From DASSQJ01 sp963730165 (GTDB taxonomy: Bacteria > Actinomycetota > Actinomycetes > Actinomycetales > Dermatophilaceae): a stretch of DNA of 64,000 bases. A program made the position numbers and the translations under genes. Shown here in pieces: positions 40,828-50,063 of this stretch. How positions within the stretch are numbered: the stretch's first letter is position 1; every line of letters starts with the position of its first letter. Location: the NCBI GenBank assembly GCA_963730165.1, contig CAVSQS010000002.1:796282-860281 (forward strand), written 5' to 3'. The notes beneath the pieces were generated by a model that worked only from the letters and a program-made list of their open reading frames with translations, did not search any database and was not told the origin of the DNA.

Positions 40828-40967
40828 CAGGCCCTCCACCCCACCGGACCTGCACCGTTGCGACTTCCCGCAGCGGGAGCCACGCAGGGTTCACCGCGGA
40901 GTACATTGCGTGCCGTCCGGCAACGGTCGGCCACTCGCGGCCGCGTGCCGCCCTCGGAGGATCCACT

Positions 40968-41765
40968 ATGCGCACAGCACTCGCTCGTCCCCTCGCCGCC
41001 GCCGTGGGGTTCGCCGCCGTCGGGCTCGCGCTCACGGGGGGACCGGCCGCCGCGCAGTCAGCAGAGATCGCGTACACCTGCGACTGGTACTACGGCCTGG
41101 ACGGCGGCCCAACCGGCACTGCCGACAGCAGCGGCCGGTTCGACACCGCCATCACGGACGGAGCCACCGTCGCACCCGGCGACCCGATCAACTTCGACCC
41201 GTCCAGCGGTAGCTTCGTCCTCCCCGAGCCCTTCGTCGACGCCCTGCGCGCCCGCGGCATCACCGAGTTCTTCGGCTACGCCTCGGTGGACGCGCCGTGG
41301 GACGTGGTCGGGGACCGGCAGGGGATCGGCTTCGACGTCCCAGCCGTCGCCGTCCCCGCGAGCGGCCCGATGACCATCCAGCTCTCCGGGGCGCGCAACC
41401 GCAGCCGGTCCCTGGACGAGCCCGGGACGTACACCCTCGTGGCCGGTCAGTTCGGGCTGGTCTCGGACGACGACTTCAGCGGCATGGTCTGCCGGGTGCA
41501 GCCCGACGTCCCGCAGGCCGACCGTGCCATCGACACCATCACCGTCGTCGAGGCCACGTCCACGCCGACGACGAGCGCGTCGAGCACGCCCACCCCGGCC
41601 ACCACCTCACCGTCGGCGACCCGGCCGGCGCTGGTCCAGACCGACGCGGCCCCGCCCACGGGTCCGTCGAGCGCCGCCCTGGCCGGCCTCGCCCTCGTCG
41701 CGGCGTCCGGATTCCTCGCCGTCACCCTCTTCGTCCGGCGACGCACCGCCGGCCGCCGCCACTGA
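40968..41765 (+). CDS. Secreted surface protein A with atypical C-terminal sorting signal (ALVQTD)
   Basis: Protein of 265 aa. Signal peptide about 1-31 (RPLAAAVGFAAVGLALTGG, cut near PAAAQS). Residues 33-190 form one predicted beta-rich domain with two cysteines (C38 in YTCDW, C175 in MVCRV), likely a disulfide. A Thr/Ser/Pro linker (about 196-219) follows. The end is RPALVQTD (LVQTD 222-226), a hydrophobic span (about 236-255) and RRRTAGRRH: the order of an LPXTG-type cell-wall sorting signal but with a different core motif. GGAGG precedes the ATG. Paralogue of the next gene; the sortase is two genes on. Confidence 0.85.
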   Translation: MRTALARPLAAAVGFAAVGLALTGGPAAAQSAEIAYTCDWYYGLDGGPTGTADSSGRFDTAITDGATVAPGDPINFDPSSGSFVLPEPFVDALRARGITEFFGYASVDAPWDVVGDRQGIGFDVPAVAVPASGPMTIQLSGARNRSRSLDEPGTYTLVAGQFGLVSDDDFSGMVCRVQPDVPQADRAIDTITVVEATSTPTTSASSTPTPATTSPSATRPALVQTDAAPPTGPSSAALAGLALVAASGFLAVTLFVRRRTAGRRH

Positions 41766-41923
41766 CGGCCACCTCGAGAAAGCGAACAGGTGCTGACACC
41801 CGTGCCGGGCCACTGCGACGTACGGCACAGGCAGCCGGGACGACGGGGACCGGGCTGTACGTTGAGAAGGGCCGGGAGGCCCGCGGTCGCCTCGTCCGTG
41901 GGTGCCGGCACCGGAGGACCGCG

Positions 41924-42715
41924 ATGAACCGCCACAGCACACTCTCCAGGATCCTCACCGCGACGGCGGCCTGCGTCCTGGGCGCCGGCTTGGCCGCCGC
42001 CCCCGCGACCGCGGTGTCGCCGCCGATCCCCTACTCCTGCCAGTGGACGGTCGGCGACACGGAGGGCGCCGGTGGCGCCACCGCCACGTGGGACTCCGGA
42101 GTGCCTGACGACTTCACCGTCCCGAAGAACGTCTCGTTCTCCCTCGCCCCGTTCACGGGCACCGTCGTGGTCCCGGACACCTTCGTCCAGCAACTGCGCG
42201 ACCTGGGTGTGGCCGAGCTGGCCGGAACCGGGCAGCTCCAGATCATCTGGGACGCGGCCGGCGGCTACGGCGAGGACGTGATCGGCCTCTCGTTCGCGGC
42301 GACGCCGGTGCCTCCGTCGGGGCCGATGACCCTCGACCTCACCGGCGTCAGCGGGCTGACCACGTTCCTGAACGAGGAGGAGCCCTGGTCGATGGTGGCG
42401 TGGGACTTCTCGCTCACCGCCGAGAGCGGAACCAGCACGCTCACCTGCCACCCGGACACCGCCGCGACGATCGACACCGTGAACACGATGGTGCTTCCCG
42501 CCACCACCACCCCGGCGAGCACATCGGCTACCCCCACCTCGTCGACCGACACCGCGGCCCCGTCCCCCTCCGCCACCCGTCCGGCTCTCGTCCAGACCGA
42601 CCGGGCGCCGGCCGGGGCCGGGGGGCTGCCGGTCCTCGGACTCGGGCTGGGAGGCGTCCTCCTGCTCGTCGGGGGTTCGCTCGGGGCACGCGCCGGACGC
42701 GTACGGCGTCACTGA
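41924..42715 (+). CDS. Secreted surface protein B with the same ALVQTD sorting-like signal
   Basis: Protein of 263 aa, paralogue of surface protein A. Signal peptide about 1-30 (ILTATAACVLGAGLAAAPAT). Beta-rich domain with C39 (YSCQW) and C175 (LTCHP), shared sub-motifs (PPSGPMTLDLTG versus PASGPMTIQLSG) and a Thr/Ser/Pro linker. LVQTD is again at 222-226, preceded by the same SPSATRPA, then a hydrophobic span and RAGRVRRH. GGAGG precedes the ATG by 6 nt. The stop lies 2 bp before the sortase ATG, so it is co-transcribed with it. Confidence 0.85.
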   Translation: MNRHSTLSRILTATAACVLGAGLAAAPATAVSPPIPYSCQWTVGDTEGAGGATATWDSGVPDDFTVPKNVSFSLAPFTGTVVVPDTFVQQLRDLGVAELAGTGQLQIIWDAAGGYGEDVIGLSFAATPVPPSGPMTLDLTGVSGLTTFLNEEEPWSMVAWDFSLTAESGTSTLTCHPDTAATIDTVNTMVLPATTTPASTSATPTSSTDTAAPSPSATRPALVQTDRAPAGAGGLPVLGLGLGGVLLLVGGSLGARAGRVRRH

Positions 42716-42717
42716 GC

Positions 42718-43386
42718 ATGCGCTGCCCGAGGCGGCGCGCCGACCACGGCCGACTGGCGGTGGTGGTCGCGTCGCTCCTCGTCCTCGGAGGCTGCGCGAG
42801 CGAGCCGCCCGTACCGGCCGCGGCACCGACCCCGACCCGCGCCGCCGGGGTGACCGGGGCCCCGACGCCCAGCCCCGAGCCGAGCGCCCCCTTGGTGACC
42901 CCCCGCGCTCCGGCCGCCGACGAGTCCGGCGGCCCCGCACGGGTCGTCGTGACGGCGGCGTCGGGTCAGGTCCTCGTGGACGCCGCCGTCCGGCCCCAGG
43001 GGCTGGACGCCCAGGGCGTGCTCGCGCCGCCGTCCGGGGTGGTGGGCTGGTACGACGAGCCCGGATGGCCCCGCCCGGGCGAGCCCGGCGCCGCCATCCT
43101 GGCGGGCCACGTCGGGACGCCTGCGACCGGCTCGGACGCGTTCACCGACCTCCCCGAGGCCCGCCCCGGCGACCACGTCACCGTGAGCTATCCCTCCGGC
43201 CGGTCGGTGCGCTTCGTCGTCGTCCGTTCGGCGGGGGTGCCCAAGGAGCAGACACCGAAGGACGACTCGATCTGGGACGCCGGCAACCCGCGGCCCCTGC
43301 TGCGGCTCATCACGTGCGACCCGACGACACCGCTGCGCAGCGGCCACTACCTCGGCAACTGGGTCCTCTGGGCCGAACCCGCCTGA
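42718..43386 (+). CDS. Class F-like sortase with lipoprotein-type leader
   Basis: Transpeptidase-type sortase of 222 aa. Catalytic residues are visible: H131 (ILAGHVGT), C200 (LRLITCDPTT) and R207 (LRSGHYLGNW). The short core without a cytoplasmic domain and the context fit class F. The leader RLAVVVASLLVLGGC has a lipobox with C26, so the enzyme may be lipid-anchored, followed by a Pro/Thr/Ser-rich stalk (about 27-70). The two upstream surface proteins are the obvious substrates. Class assignment is by pattern. Confidence 0.88.
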   Translation: MRCPRRRADHGRLAVVVASLLVLGGCASEPPVPAAAPTPTRAAGVTGAPTPSPEPSAPLVTPRAPAADESGGPARVVVTAASGQVLVDAAVRPQGLDAQGVLAPPSGVVGWYDEPGWPRPGEPGAAILAGHVGTPATGSDAFTDLPEARPGDHVTVSYPSGRSVRFVVVRSAGVPKEQTPKDDSIWDAGNPRPLLRLITCDPTTPLRSGHYLGNWVLWAEPA

Positions 43387-43398
43387 GCCGGGTCAGGC
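43381..43398. terminator. Short hairpin between sortase and DUF3180 genes
   Basis: Stem GCCTGA (43381-43386) / TCAGGC (43393-43398) holding the stop codons of both convergent genes. Only 6 bp, so weak. Confidence 0.35.
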
Positions 43399-43878
43399 TC
43401 CCCCGGGCTCCTCCCTCGACGGGCTGTCGCGCTCGTCGGGCGGCTCGATGCGGCACCAGTGCTGCGCGACCATCCCGGCCACGGCCAGAGCGAGCGCCGC
43501 GAGGAACAGCACCGCGAACGGCAGGATGCGCGACTGGTTGGCGATGAGCGAGAGGTCGCCGACCACCACCGCGAGCTGGCCGAGGAACCACCCGGCGGCC
43601 GCTGCGCCGGTGAGCGCCGCCGCCTGCGCGAGCACGACCGTGCGGGCGGCGACGATGGGGTCGAGCGGCACGGTGGCGCGTCCCTGCAGGTACCGCCGCA
43701 CCGGACGCGCGGCCCAGAGCACGAGCCCGGCCATGACGACGAGGAGCACCCCGGCGAACCACGGCGGCCGCGGCAGGAGCGACCCGTCGGCGGTGATGCC
43801 GAGCCCGATGAGGTAGCTACCGGCGGTCGTGAGCACGCCGACGAGGGTGAGGATGGGCGCCCGGACGCCGTCGCGCAT
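43393..43878 (-). CDS. DUF3180 family membrane protein
   Basis: Protein of 161 aa with four predicted helices (about 8-30, 40-58, 78-100, 115-138) and a charged C-terminus. Found after folK in actinobacteria (Rv3605c-like). Its ATG shares one base with the folB-folK stop (TGATG). Function unknown. Confidence 0.88.
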   Translation of the reverse strand: MRDGVRAPILTLVGVLTTAGSYLIGLGITADGSLLPRPPWFAGVLLVVMAGLVLWAARPVRRYLQGRATVPLDPIVAARTVVLAQAAALTGAAAAGWFLGQLAVVVGDLSLIANQSRILPFAVLFLAALALAVAGMVAQHWCRIEPPDERDSPSREEPGGA

Positions 43879-44774
43879 CACGACGGCTGCTCCCCGAGCC
43901 GCCGGACGCCGCCGGAGCCGAGGGCGGCCACGAGGCCGGGCACGGGCACGACCTCGCCGCCCACGCGCAGGACCGCCTCCGGGTCGAGGTCGGCCCACGG
44001 GACGAGCACGAAGCCCCGCTCGTGGGCCCGGGGATGCGGCAGCGTCAGGGCCGGGTCGTCCGACCGGACGTCGGTGCCGGCGGCGGGGTCGCCGTACTGA
44101 ACGAGGTCGAGGTCGAGCGTGCGGGCACCCCACCGGACCTCGCGGGTCCGGTCGAAGGACTCCTCGACGAGGTGTAGCGCGTCGAGCAGCTCTCGCGGCG
44201 ACAGCACGGTGCTGCCGAGCACGACGGCGTTGACGTAGGCGGGCTGGTCGGGAGGGCCACCGACCGGGTCGGTCTCGAAGAGTGCCGACACCCGGACGTC
44301 GTCGAGTGGTCCGAACAGCCCGAGCCCCTCGGAGGCGTCGGCTACGGTGGCGCGCGCCGGGACGTCTCCTCGAGGCAGGTTGGCCCCGACCGCGATGACC
44401 ACCGGGACAGGTGGCCGTGGTCGCGTCACCGTCACGGCCACGTCGTCGAAGGGCACCGGCACCGGGGCCTGCGGCTTGTGCACCGTGACCCGCACCTCGT
44501 CGACCCTCAGGTCGCGCAGGACGTCGTCGGCGATGACCGCCGCCAGCCGCTCGACGAGGTCGTACGGCTCACCCTCGATGCGGGCGACCACCGCGGTCGC
44601 CAGCTTCCCGTAGTCGTAGGTGTCCGCCAGCTCGTCGCTCCCCCCGGCCCGCGACAGGTCGAGTGAGAGCTCGACGTCGACGACGAACTCCTGACCGTCG
44701 CGGCGCTCGTGCTCGAAGACGCCGTGGTACCCCGTGGCCCGCACCCCGCGCAGCATGATCCGGTCGGCGCTCAC
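43878..44774 (-). CDS. Fused dihydroneopterin aldolase / HPPK (FolB-FolK)
   Basis: Bifunctional folate enzyme of 298 aa. Residues 1-120 are FolB (MLRGVRATGYHGVFEHERRDGQEF, catalytic YHG), making 6-hydroxymethyl-dihydropterin. Residues about 128-290 are FolK (VIAVGANLPRGD, RWGARTLDLDLVQYG, LPHPRAHERGFVLVPW), which pyrophosphorylates it. In M. tuberculosis these are two genes, so this is a fusion. GTG start overlapping folP (GTGA). Confidence 0.95.
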   Translation of the reverse strand: MSADRIMLRGVRATGYHGVFEHERRDGQEFVVDVELSLDLSRAGGSDELADTYDYGKLATAVVARIEGEPYDLVERLAAVIADDVLRDLRVDEVRVTVHKPQAPVPVPFDDVAVTVTRPRPPVPVVIAVGANLPRGDVPARATVADASEGLGLFGPLDDVRVSALFETDPVGGPPDQPAYVNAVVLGSTVLSPRELLDALHLVEESFDRTREVRWGARTLDLDLVQYGDPAAGTDVRSDDPALTLPHPRAHERGFVLVPWADLDPEAVLRVGGEVVPVPGLVAALGSGGVRRLGEQPS

Positions 44775-45613
44775 CGAGCCCTCCCGTCCAGGGCCGCCGC
44801 GACGTCCAGGGCGTCGACCGTGGCGACGACGTCGTGGACGCGCACGCACCACACTCCCGCCCGGGCGGCGTGCACGGTGGTGACCGCGGTGGTCACCTCG
44901 CGCTCCAGCGGCGCACGCTCGTGCCCGGGCTCGCGGCCCACCCGGCCGAGGAAGGTCTTGCGCGAGGTCGCCACGAGCACCGGCCGGCCGAGGGCCACCA
45001 CCTGGTCGAGGCGCCGGAGCAGCTCCCAGTTGTGCTCGGCCTTCTTGGCGAACCCGAACCCGGGGTCGACCGCGAGGCGGTCCTCGGCCACCCCCGCCGC
45101 GGTCAGGGCCTCGACCCGCTGCGCGAGCTCACGACACACCTCGGCCACCACGTCGTCGTACTCGGCGCGGGCGTACATGTCGGAGCTGTGGCCGCGCCAG
45201 TGCATGGCGATGACCGGCACGTCACGCTCGGCGAGGAGCGGGATCATGTGGGGGTCGGCCTGCCCACCGCTGACGTCGTTCACACCCGTCGCGCCGGCGT
45301 CCAGGGCCGCGGCCGCGACCTCGGCGCGCATCGTGTCGATGGTCATCGGGGCCGCGCCGGCGAGGCCCTGGACGACCGGCAGCACCCGGCGCAGCTCCTC
45401 CGCAGGGCTGGGCCGCTCGGCACCGGGCCGGGTCGACTCCCCACCGACGTCGAGCACGTCGGCGCCGTCGGCCACGAGCCGGCGTCCGTGTGCGATCGCC
45501 GCCGCCGGGTCGAACCACTCGCCGCCGTCGCTGAACGAGTCGGGCGTGACGTTGACGACGCCCATGACCAGGGGACGACCCGAGGCGGCCCCGGGCAGGC
45601 CGCGGACGTTCAC
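44771..45613 (-). CDS. folP: Dihydropteroate synthase
   Basis: Condenses pABA with hydroxymethyl-dihydropterin pyrophosphate; target of sulfonamides. TIM-barrel protein of 280 aa with VMGVVNVTPDSFSDGG, DVGGESTRPGAE, GVNDVSGGQ, LAVDPGFGFAKKAEHN and SRKTFLG. GTG start 45613, 7 bp after the folE stop. Confidence 0.97.
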   Translation of the reverse strand: MNVRGLPGAASGRPLVMGVVNVTPDSFSDGGEWFDPAAAIAHGRRLVADGADVLDVGGESTRPGAERPSPAEELRRVLPVVQGLAGAAPMTIDTMRAEVAAAALDAGATGVNDVSGGQADPHMIPLLAERDVPVIAMHWRGHSSDMYARAEYDDVVAEVCRELAQRVEALTAAGVAEDRLAVDPGFGFAKKAEHNWELLRRLDQVVALGRPVLVATSRKTFLGRVGREPGHERAPLEREVTTAVTTVHAARAGVWCVRVHDVVATVDALDVAAALDGRAR

Positions 45614-45620
45614 GCCGGCC

Positions 45621-46241
45621 TCACCGCGAGCCGCTGAGCAGCAGCGACATCGCCTCCGCGCGGGTGGCCGGGTCGCGCATCTGGCCACGGACCGCGGAGG
45701 TGATGGTGCGCGAGCCCGGTTTCTGCACCCCGCGCATCGACATGCACAGGTGCTCTGCCTCCACGACGACGATGACACCCTGCACCCCGAGGTGCTGGAC
45801 GAGCGCGTCGGCCACCTGCGTGGTGATCTGCTCCTGGACCTGCGGCCTCCGGGCATAGACCTCGACGAGCCGGCCCAGCTTGGACAGGCCGGTGACCCGG
45901 CCGTCGTCGCCGGGGATGTACCCGATGTGCGCGACACCGTGGAACGGCAGGAGGTGGTGCTCGCAGGTCGAGTACATCGGGATGTCGCGAACGATGATCA
46001 GCTCTTCGTGCTCGATCGGGAACGTCTTGGAGAGGATGTCCGCAGGGTCCTGCCACAGTCCGGAGTAGAGCTCGTGCGCGGCCTTCGCGACCCGGGTCGG
46101 GGTCTCGACCAGCCCGTCGCGGTCGGGATCCTCACCGATGGCCAACAGGAACTCGCGGACCGCCGCCTCCGCACGCGGGACGTCCACCGGGGGTCGTGGC
46201 ACCGGATCTGGGTCCGGGGCCTCCGGGTCAGGGTTCGACAC
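45621..46241 (-). CDS. folE: GTP cyclohydrolase I
   Basis: First step of folate synthesis, GTP to dihydroneopterin triphosphate. Protein of 206 aa from GTG 46241 (VSNPDPEAPDPDPVP). Zinc-site CEHH in MYSTCEHHLLPFHG, GLSKLGRLVEVYARRPQVQE and EAEHLCMSMRGVQKPG (third zinc ligand Cys). The start lies inside the end of ftsH (14-bp overlap); a longer frame to 46349 would overlap ftsH further with low-complexity sequence. Confidence 0.96.
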   Translation of the reverse strand: MSNPDPEAPDPDPVPRPPVDVPRAEAAVREFLLAIGEDPDRDGLVETPTRVAKAAHELYSGLWQDPADILSKTFPIEHEELIIVRDIPMYSTCEHHLLPFHGVAHIGYIPGDDGRVTGLSKLGRLVEVYARRPQVQEQITTQVADALVQHLGVQGVIVVVEAEHLCMSMRGVQKPGSRTITSAVRGQMRDPATRAEAMSLLLSGSR

Positions 46242-48330
46242 GGCCGCCCTCGGGCACGGGAGCCGTCTCGGTCGGGGGGTGCTCCTCGGCGTGGGGGTCG
46301 GCACCCGCGTGGGCGCGGGCGTCGATCGCTGCCTCGGTGCCGGGGTCACCCGGGTTCACGGTGGCACCCACCGGCGCGCCGGACCCGTTGCGCCCGGCGA
46401 GCGCCGCCTCCTCGGCCGGAGTGAGGACCGGCGGGATGTCGGAGATCGTGCGGTGCTCGCTCGAGAGCCAGGTGGGGCGCCGCGGCCGCTTGACGATGTC
46501 GGAGAAGATGGCAGCGAGCTCCTGGGCGTTCAGCGTCTCCTTCTCGAGCAGCTCGAGCACGAGGTGGTCCAGGATGTCGCGGTTGTCGTTGACGACGTGC
46601 CAGGCCTCGTCGTGCGCGGCGTCGATGAGCTTGCGCACCTCCTCGTCGACGACCGCGGCAACCTGCTCCGAGTAGTCGCGCTGGTGGCCCATGTCGCGGC
46701 CGAGGAACGGCTCGCCCTGGGTCTGCCCGAGCTTGATGGCCCCGACGCGCTCGCTCATGCCGAACTCGGTGACCATCTTGCGGGCCATCGCACTGGCCTT
46801 CTCGATGTCGTTCGCGGCGCCGGTGGTGGGGTCGTGGAAGATGATCTCCTCCGCGACCCGGCCGCCGAGCGCGTACGCCAGCTGGTCGAGGATCTCGTTG
46901 CGGGTGGTCGAGTACTTGTCGTCGAGCGGCATCACCATCGTGTAGCCGAGTGCGCGGCCGCGCGGCAGGATCGTCACCTTGGTCACCGGGTCGAGGTGGT
47001 TCATCCCGGCGGCGACGAGGGCGTGGCCACCCTCGTGGTACGCGGTCATCTTCCGCTCCATCGCCGACATGATCCGGGTGCGCTTCTGCGGGCCGGCGAT
47101 GACCCGGTCGATGGCCTCGTCGAGCATGGCGTCGTCGATGAGCTTCTTGTCGCCGCGCGCGGTGAGGAGCGCGGCCTCGTTGAGCACGTTGGCGAGGTCG
47201 GCACCGGTCATCCCCGGGGTGCGCCGGGCGACGGCGAGGAGGTCGACCTCCGCCGCCATCGGCTTGCCCTGCGAGTGCACCTGGAGGATCCGGTGGCGCC
47301 CGATCATGTCGGGGTTCTCGACCGCGATCTGGCGGTCGAACCGGCCCGGGCGCAGCAGCGCGGGGTCGAGGATGTCGGGGCGGTTCGTGGCGGCGATGAG
47401 GATGACGTTGGTCTTGACGTCGAAGCCGTCCATCTCGACGAGCAGCTGGTTGAGCGTCTGCTCGCGCTCGTCGTGGCCGCCGCCGAGGCCCGCACCGCGG
47501 TGCCGGCCCACGGCGTCGATCTCGTCGACGAAGACGATCGCCGGCGCGTTGGCCTTGGCCTGCTCGAAGAGGTCACGGACACGGCTGGCGCCGACACCGA
47601 CGAACATCTCGACGAAGTCCGAGCCGGAGATCGAGTAGAACGGGACACCGGCCTCGCCGGCGACCGCGCGGGCCAGGAGGGTCTTGCCGGTACCGGGCTG
47701 GCCGTAGAGCAGGACGCCCTTGGGGATCTTGGCGCCGACGGCGAGGAACTTGGCCGGCTCGCGGAGGAACTCGACGATCTCCTGGAGCTCCTCGACGGCC
47801 TCGTCGGCCCCGGCGACGTCGGCGAAGGTGACCTTGGGGGCCTCCTTCGAGGCCAGCTTGGCCTTGGACTTGCCGAACTGCATGACCCGCGAGCCGCCGC
47901 CCTGGGCCTGGGTCATGAGGAACCAGAAGAGCCCGACGAGCAGGAGCACGGGGAAGAAGCTGATGAAGATGGTCCAGAAGGCGCTGTCGCCCTCGACCTT
48001 GTCGTCGTAGCCGTCGGGGACGTTGGCCTTGAGCTCCTGGATCAGCTCGGGGGCCCGGTCGTCGACGTACTCGGCGCGCACCTGCGTGGCGTCCTTGAGG
48101 CCGGTGGCGTCGTCGGAGAAGGTCTGCCCCTGCTTGAGGTCGAGGCGGATGACGTTGTCGGTGGTCATCACCGCCGTGTCGACCTTCTTGTCGGTGATCA
48201 GCTTCTCGGCCTGCGCGGTGGTGATCGTGGCGTAGCCACCGCTGTTGCCGAGGGTGAAGAAGAGCAGCATCATCGACAGGGCGACCAGCACCCAGAACAG
48301 CGGCGCGCGCAGCAGTCGTTTGGCGTTCAT
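46228..48330 (-). CDS. ftsH: ATP-dependent zinc metalloprotease FtsH
   Basis: Membrane AAA+ protease of 700 aa that degrades misfolded and regulatory membrane proteins. Two membrane helices (about 10-30 and 120-140) flank the external domain. Walker A GQPGTGKT 210-217, Walker B IVFVDEIDA 265-273, zinc motif HEGGH 432-436. The acidic Pro/Gly-rich tail beyond 640 is poorly conserved. Its position before folE is conserved (Rv3610c). Confidence 0.98.
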   Translation of the reverse strand: MNAKRLLRAPLFWVLVALSMMLLFFTLGNSGGYATITTAQAEKLITDKKVDTAVMTTDNVIRLDLKQGQTFSDDATGLKDATQVRAEYVDDRAPELIQELKANVPDGYDDKVEGDSAFWTIFISFFPVLLLVGLFWFLMTQAQGGGSRVMQFGKSKAKLASKEAPKVTFADVAGADEAVEELQEIVEFLREPAKFLAVGAKIPKGVLLYGQPGTGKTLLARAVAGEAGVPFYSISGSDFVEMFVGVGASRVRDLFEQAKANAPAIVFVDEIDAVGRHRGAGLGGGHDEREQTLNQLLVEMDGFDVKTNVILIAATNRPDILDPALLRPGRFDRQIAVENPDMIGRHRILQVHSQGKPMAAEVDLLAVARRTPGMTGADLANVLNEAALLTARGDKKLIDDAMLDEAIDRVIAGPQKRTRIMSAMERKMTAYHEGGHALVAAGMNHLDPVTKVTILPRGRALGYTMVMPLDDKYSTTRNEILDQLAYALGGRVAEEIIFHDPTTGAANDIEKASAMARKMVTEFGMSERVGAIKLGQTQGEPFLGRDMGHQRDYSEQVAAVVDEEVRKLIDAAHDEAWHVVNDNRDILDHLVLELLEKETLNAQELAAIFSDIVKRPRRPTWLSSEHRTISDIPPVLTPAEEAALAGRNGSGAPVGATVNPGDPGTEAAIDARAHAGADPHAEEHPPTETAPVPEGGRVEP

Positions 48331-48470
48331 GTGGCTGCGGGGCCCTCGCCCCGGTCCTCCTGGTCGTCGTCACGTCGCCCGATCCACGTCGGCGCGGGCC
48401 GGGACGGGTACACGCTAGCAACGAGCCCGTGCTCGTCCGTGTTCCGACCGAGGCTCGGCCGTGTGGAGGG

Positions 48471-49022
<552 letters not shown>

Positions 49023-49058
49023 GTCTGCTCCTGACGTTCTGGGGGTGGCGGCCTTCGC

Positions 49059-50060
49059 CTATTCAACCCGAGCCGCCGGGGCGATGGACAGGAACGCCCC
49101 GGTTCTCGTGACGCGCAGGCCGCCGGGTACGTGCACCGCCCCCTGTCCACGCCACCCGGTGACAAGCCGGTCGCACGCCACCACGTGGCGGTGCGACACC
49201 CGCCCCGCCGGGGCTCCGGCCGAGACGAGCAGCCGCCGCCACACCCGGGTCCGCACGGCCTCGGGTAGCCCGACGAGGGCACCGGCCTCCCACGGCCCTG
49301 CGCCCAGGGCGGCGGTGGCCTCGGCGGCGAGTGCGTCGAGCAGGTCGGCATCTGCGCGCAGCTGGTGGGCGGTGCGGGCGAGAGCGGCGACGACGCCGGG
49401 CCCGAGGGCGCGCTCGAGATCGGCCACCGCCCGGCGGGCCCGCACCCGGGCGAAGGCGGGGTCCTCGTTCATCGGGTCCTGCCAGTGGTCCAGCCCCTCG
49501 GCGGCGCAGGCGGCCGTGGTCTGTTCTCGCGTGACCCCCAGCAGAGGGCGCCGGTACCGGCCGCGCTCGGCCGGCATCCCAGCGAGCGAGCGAGCGCCCG
49601 AGCCGCGGGCCAGGCCGAGCAGCACCTGCTCGGCCTGGTCTTCCAGGGTGTGGCCGAGGAGGACGAGGCGGGCACCCAGCCGTGCGGCCGCGATGTCGAG
49701 CGCCTCGTACCGGCGCTCGCGGGCCGCCGCCTCGAGGCCGTCGCCGTCGGCGGCCACCGTCACGGCGACCACGTCGACCGGGGACAGGCCGCGAGCGCGA
49801 AGCCACTCCCCCACCCCCGCAGCGACCGCGGCCGACCCCTGCTGCAGCCCGTGGTCTACCACCACCGCACCGACCCGCAGGGCGGTCCGGTCGCCCTCGA
49901 ACCGCGCGGCGTCGGCGAGCGCGGTGGAGTCCGGCCCGCCGCTGCACGCGACGAGGACGAGGTCGCCCCGCTCGCACTCGGCGAGGGCGGCGCGGACGGC
50001 CGAGCGCACGGCGGCGACGGCGGGGTGCGGCCGCCCCCATCGGCGTGGGCCGGTGCTCAT
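49059..50060 (-). CDS. tilS: tRNA(Ile)-lysidine synthetase
   Basis: Modifies C34 of tRNA-Ile(CAU) to lysidine so it reads AUA. Protein of 333 aa with N-type ATP pyrophosphatase PP-loop SGGPDS (about 40-45), LGHTLEDQAEQVLLGLARG, and a shortened C-terminal region, as in other actinobacteria. Separated by 36 bp from hpt. Confidence 0.95.
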   Translation of the reverse strand: MSTGPRRWGRPHPAVAAVRSAVRAALAECERGDLVLVACSGGPDSTALADAARFEGDRTALRVGAVVVDHGLQQGSAAVAAGVGEWLRARGLSPVDVVAVTVAADGDGLEAAARERRYEALDIAAARLGARLVLLGHTLEDQAEQVLLGLARGSGARSLAGMPAERGRYRRPLLGVTREQTTAACAAEGLDHWQDPMNEDPAFARVRARRAVADLERALGPGVVAALARTAHQLRADADLLDALAAEATAALGAGPWEAGALVGLPEAVRTRVWRRLLVSAGAPAGRVSHRHVVACDRLVTGWRGQGAVHVPGGLRVTRTGAFLSIAPAARVE

Positions 50061-50063
50061 CGA

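Noticed and set aside
43393..44133. Long 246-codon frame starting upstream of the DUF3180 gene
   Set aside because: The added N-terminus is the shifted reading of folK; the ATG at 43878 couples to the folB-folK stop.
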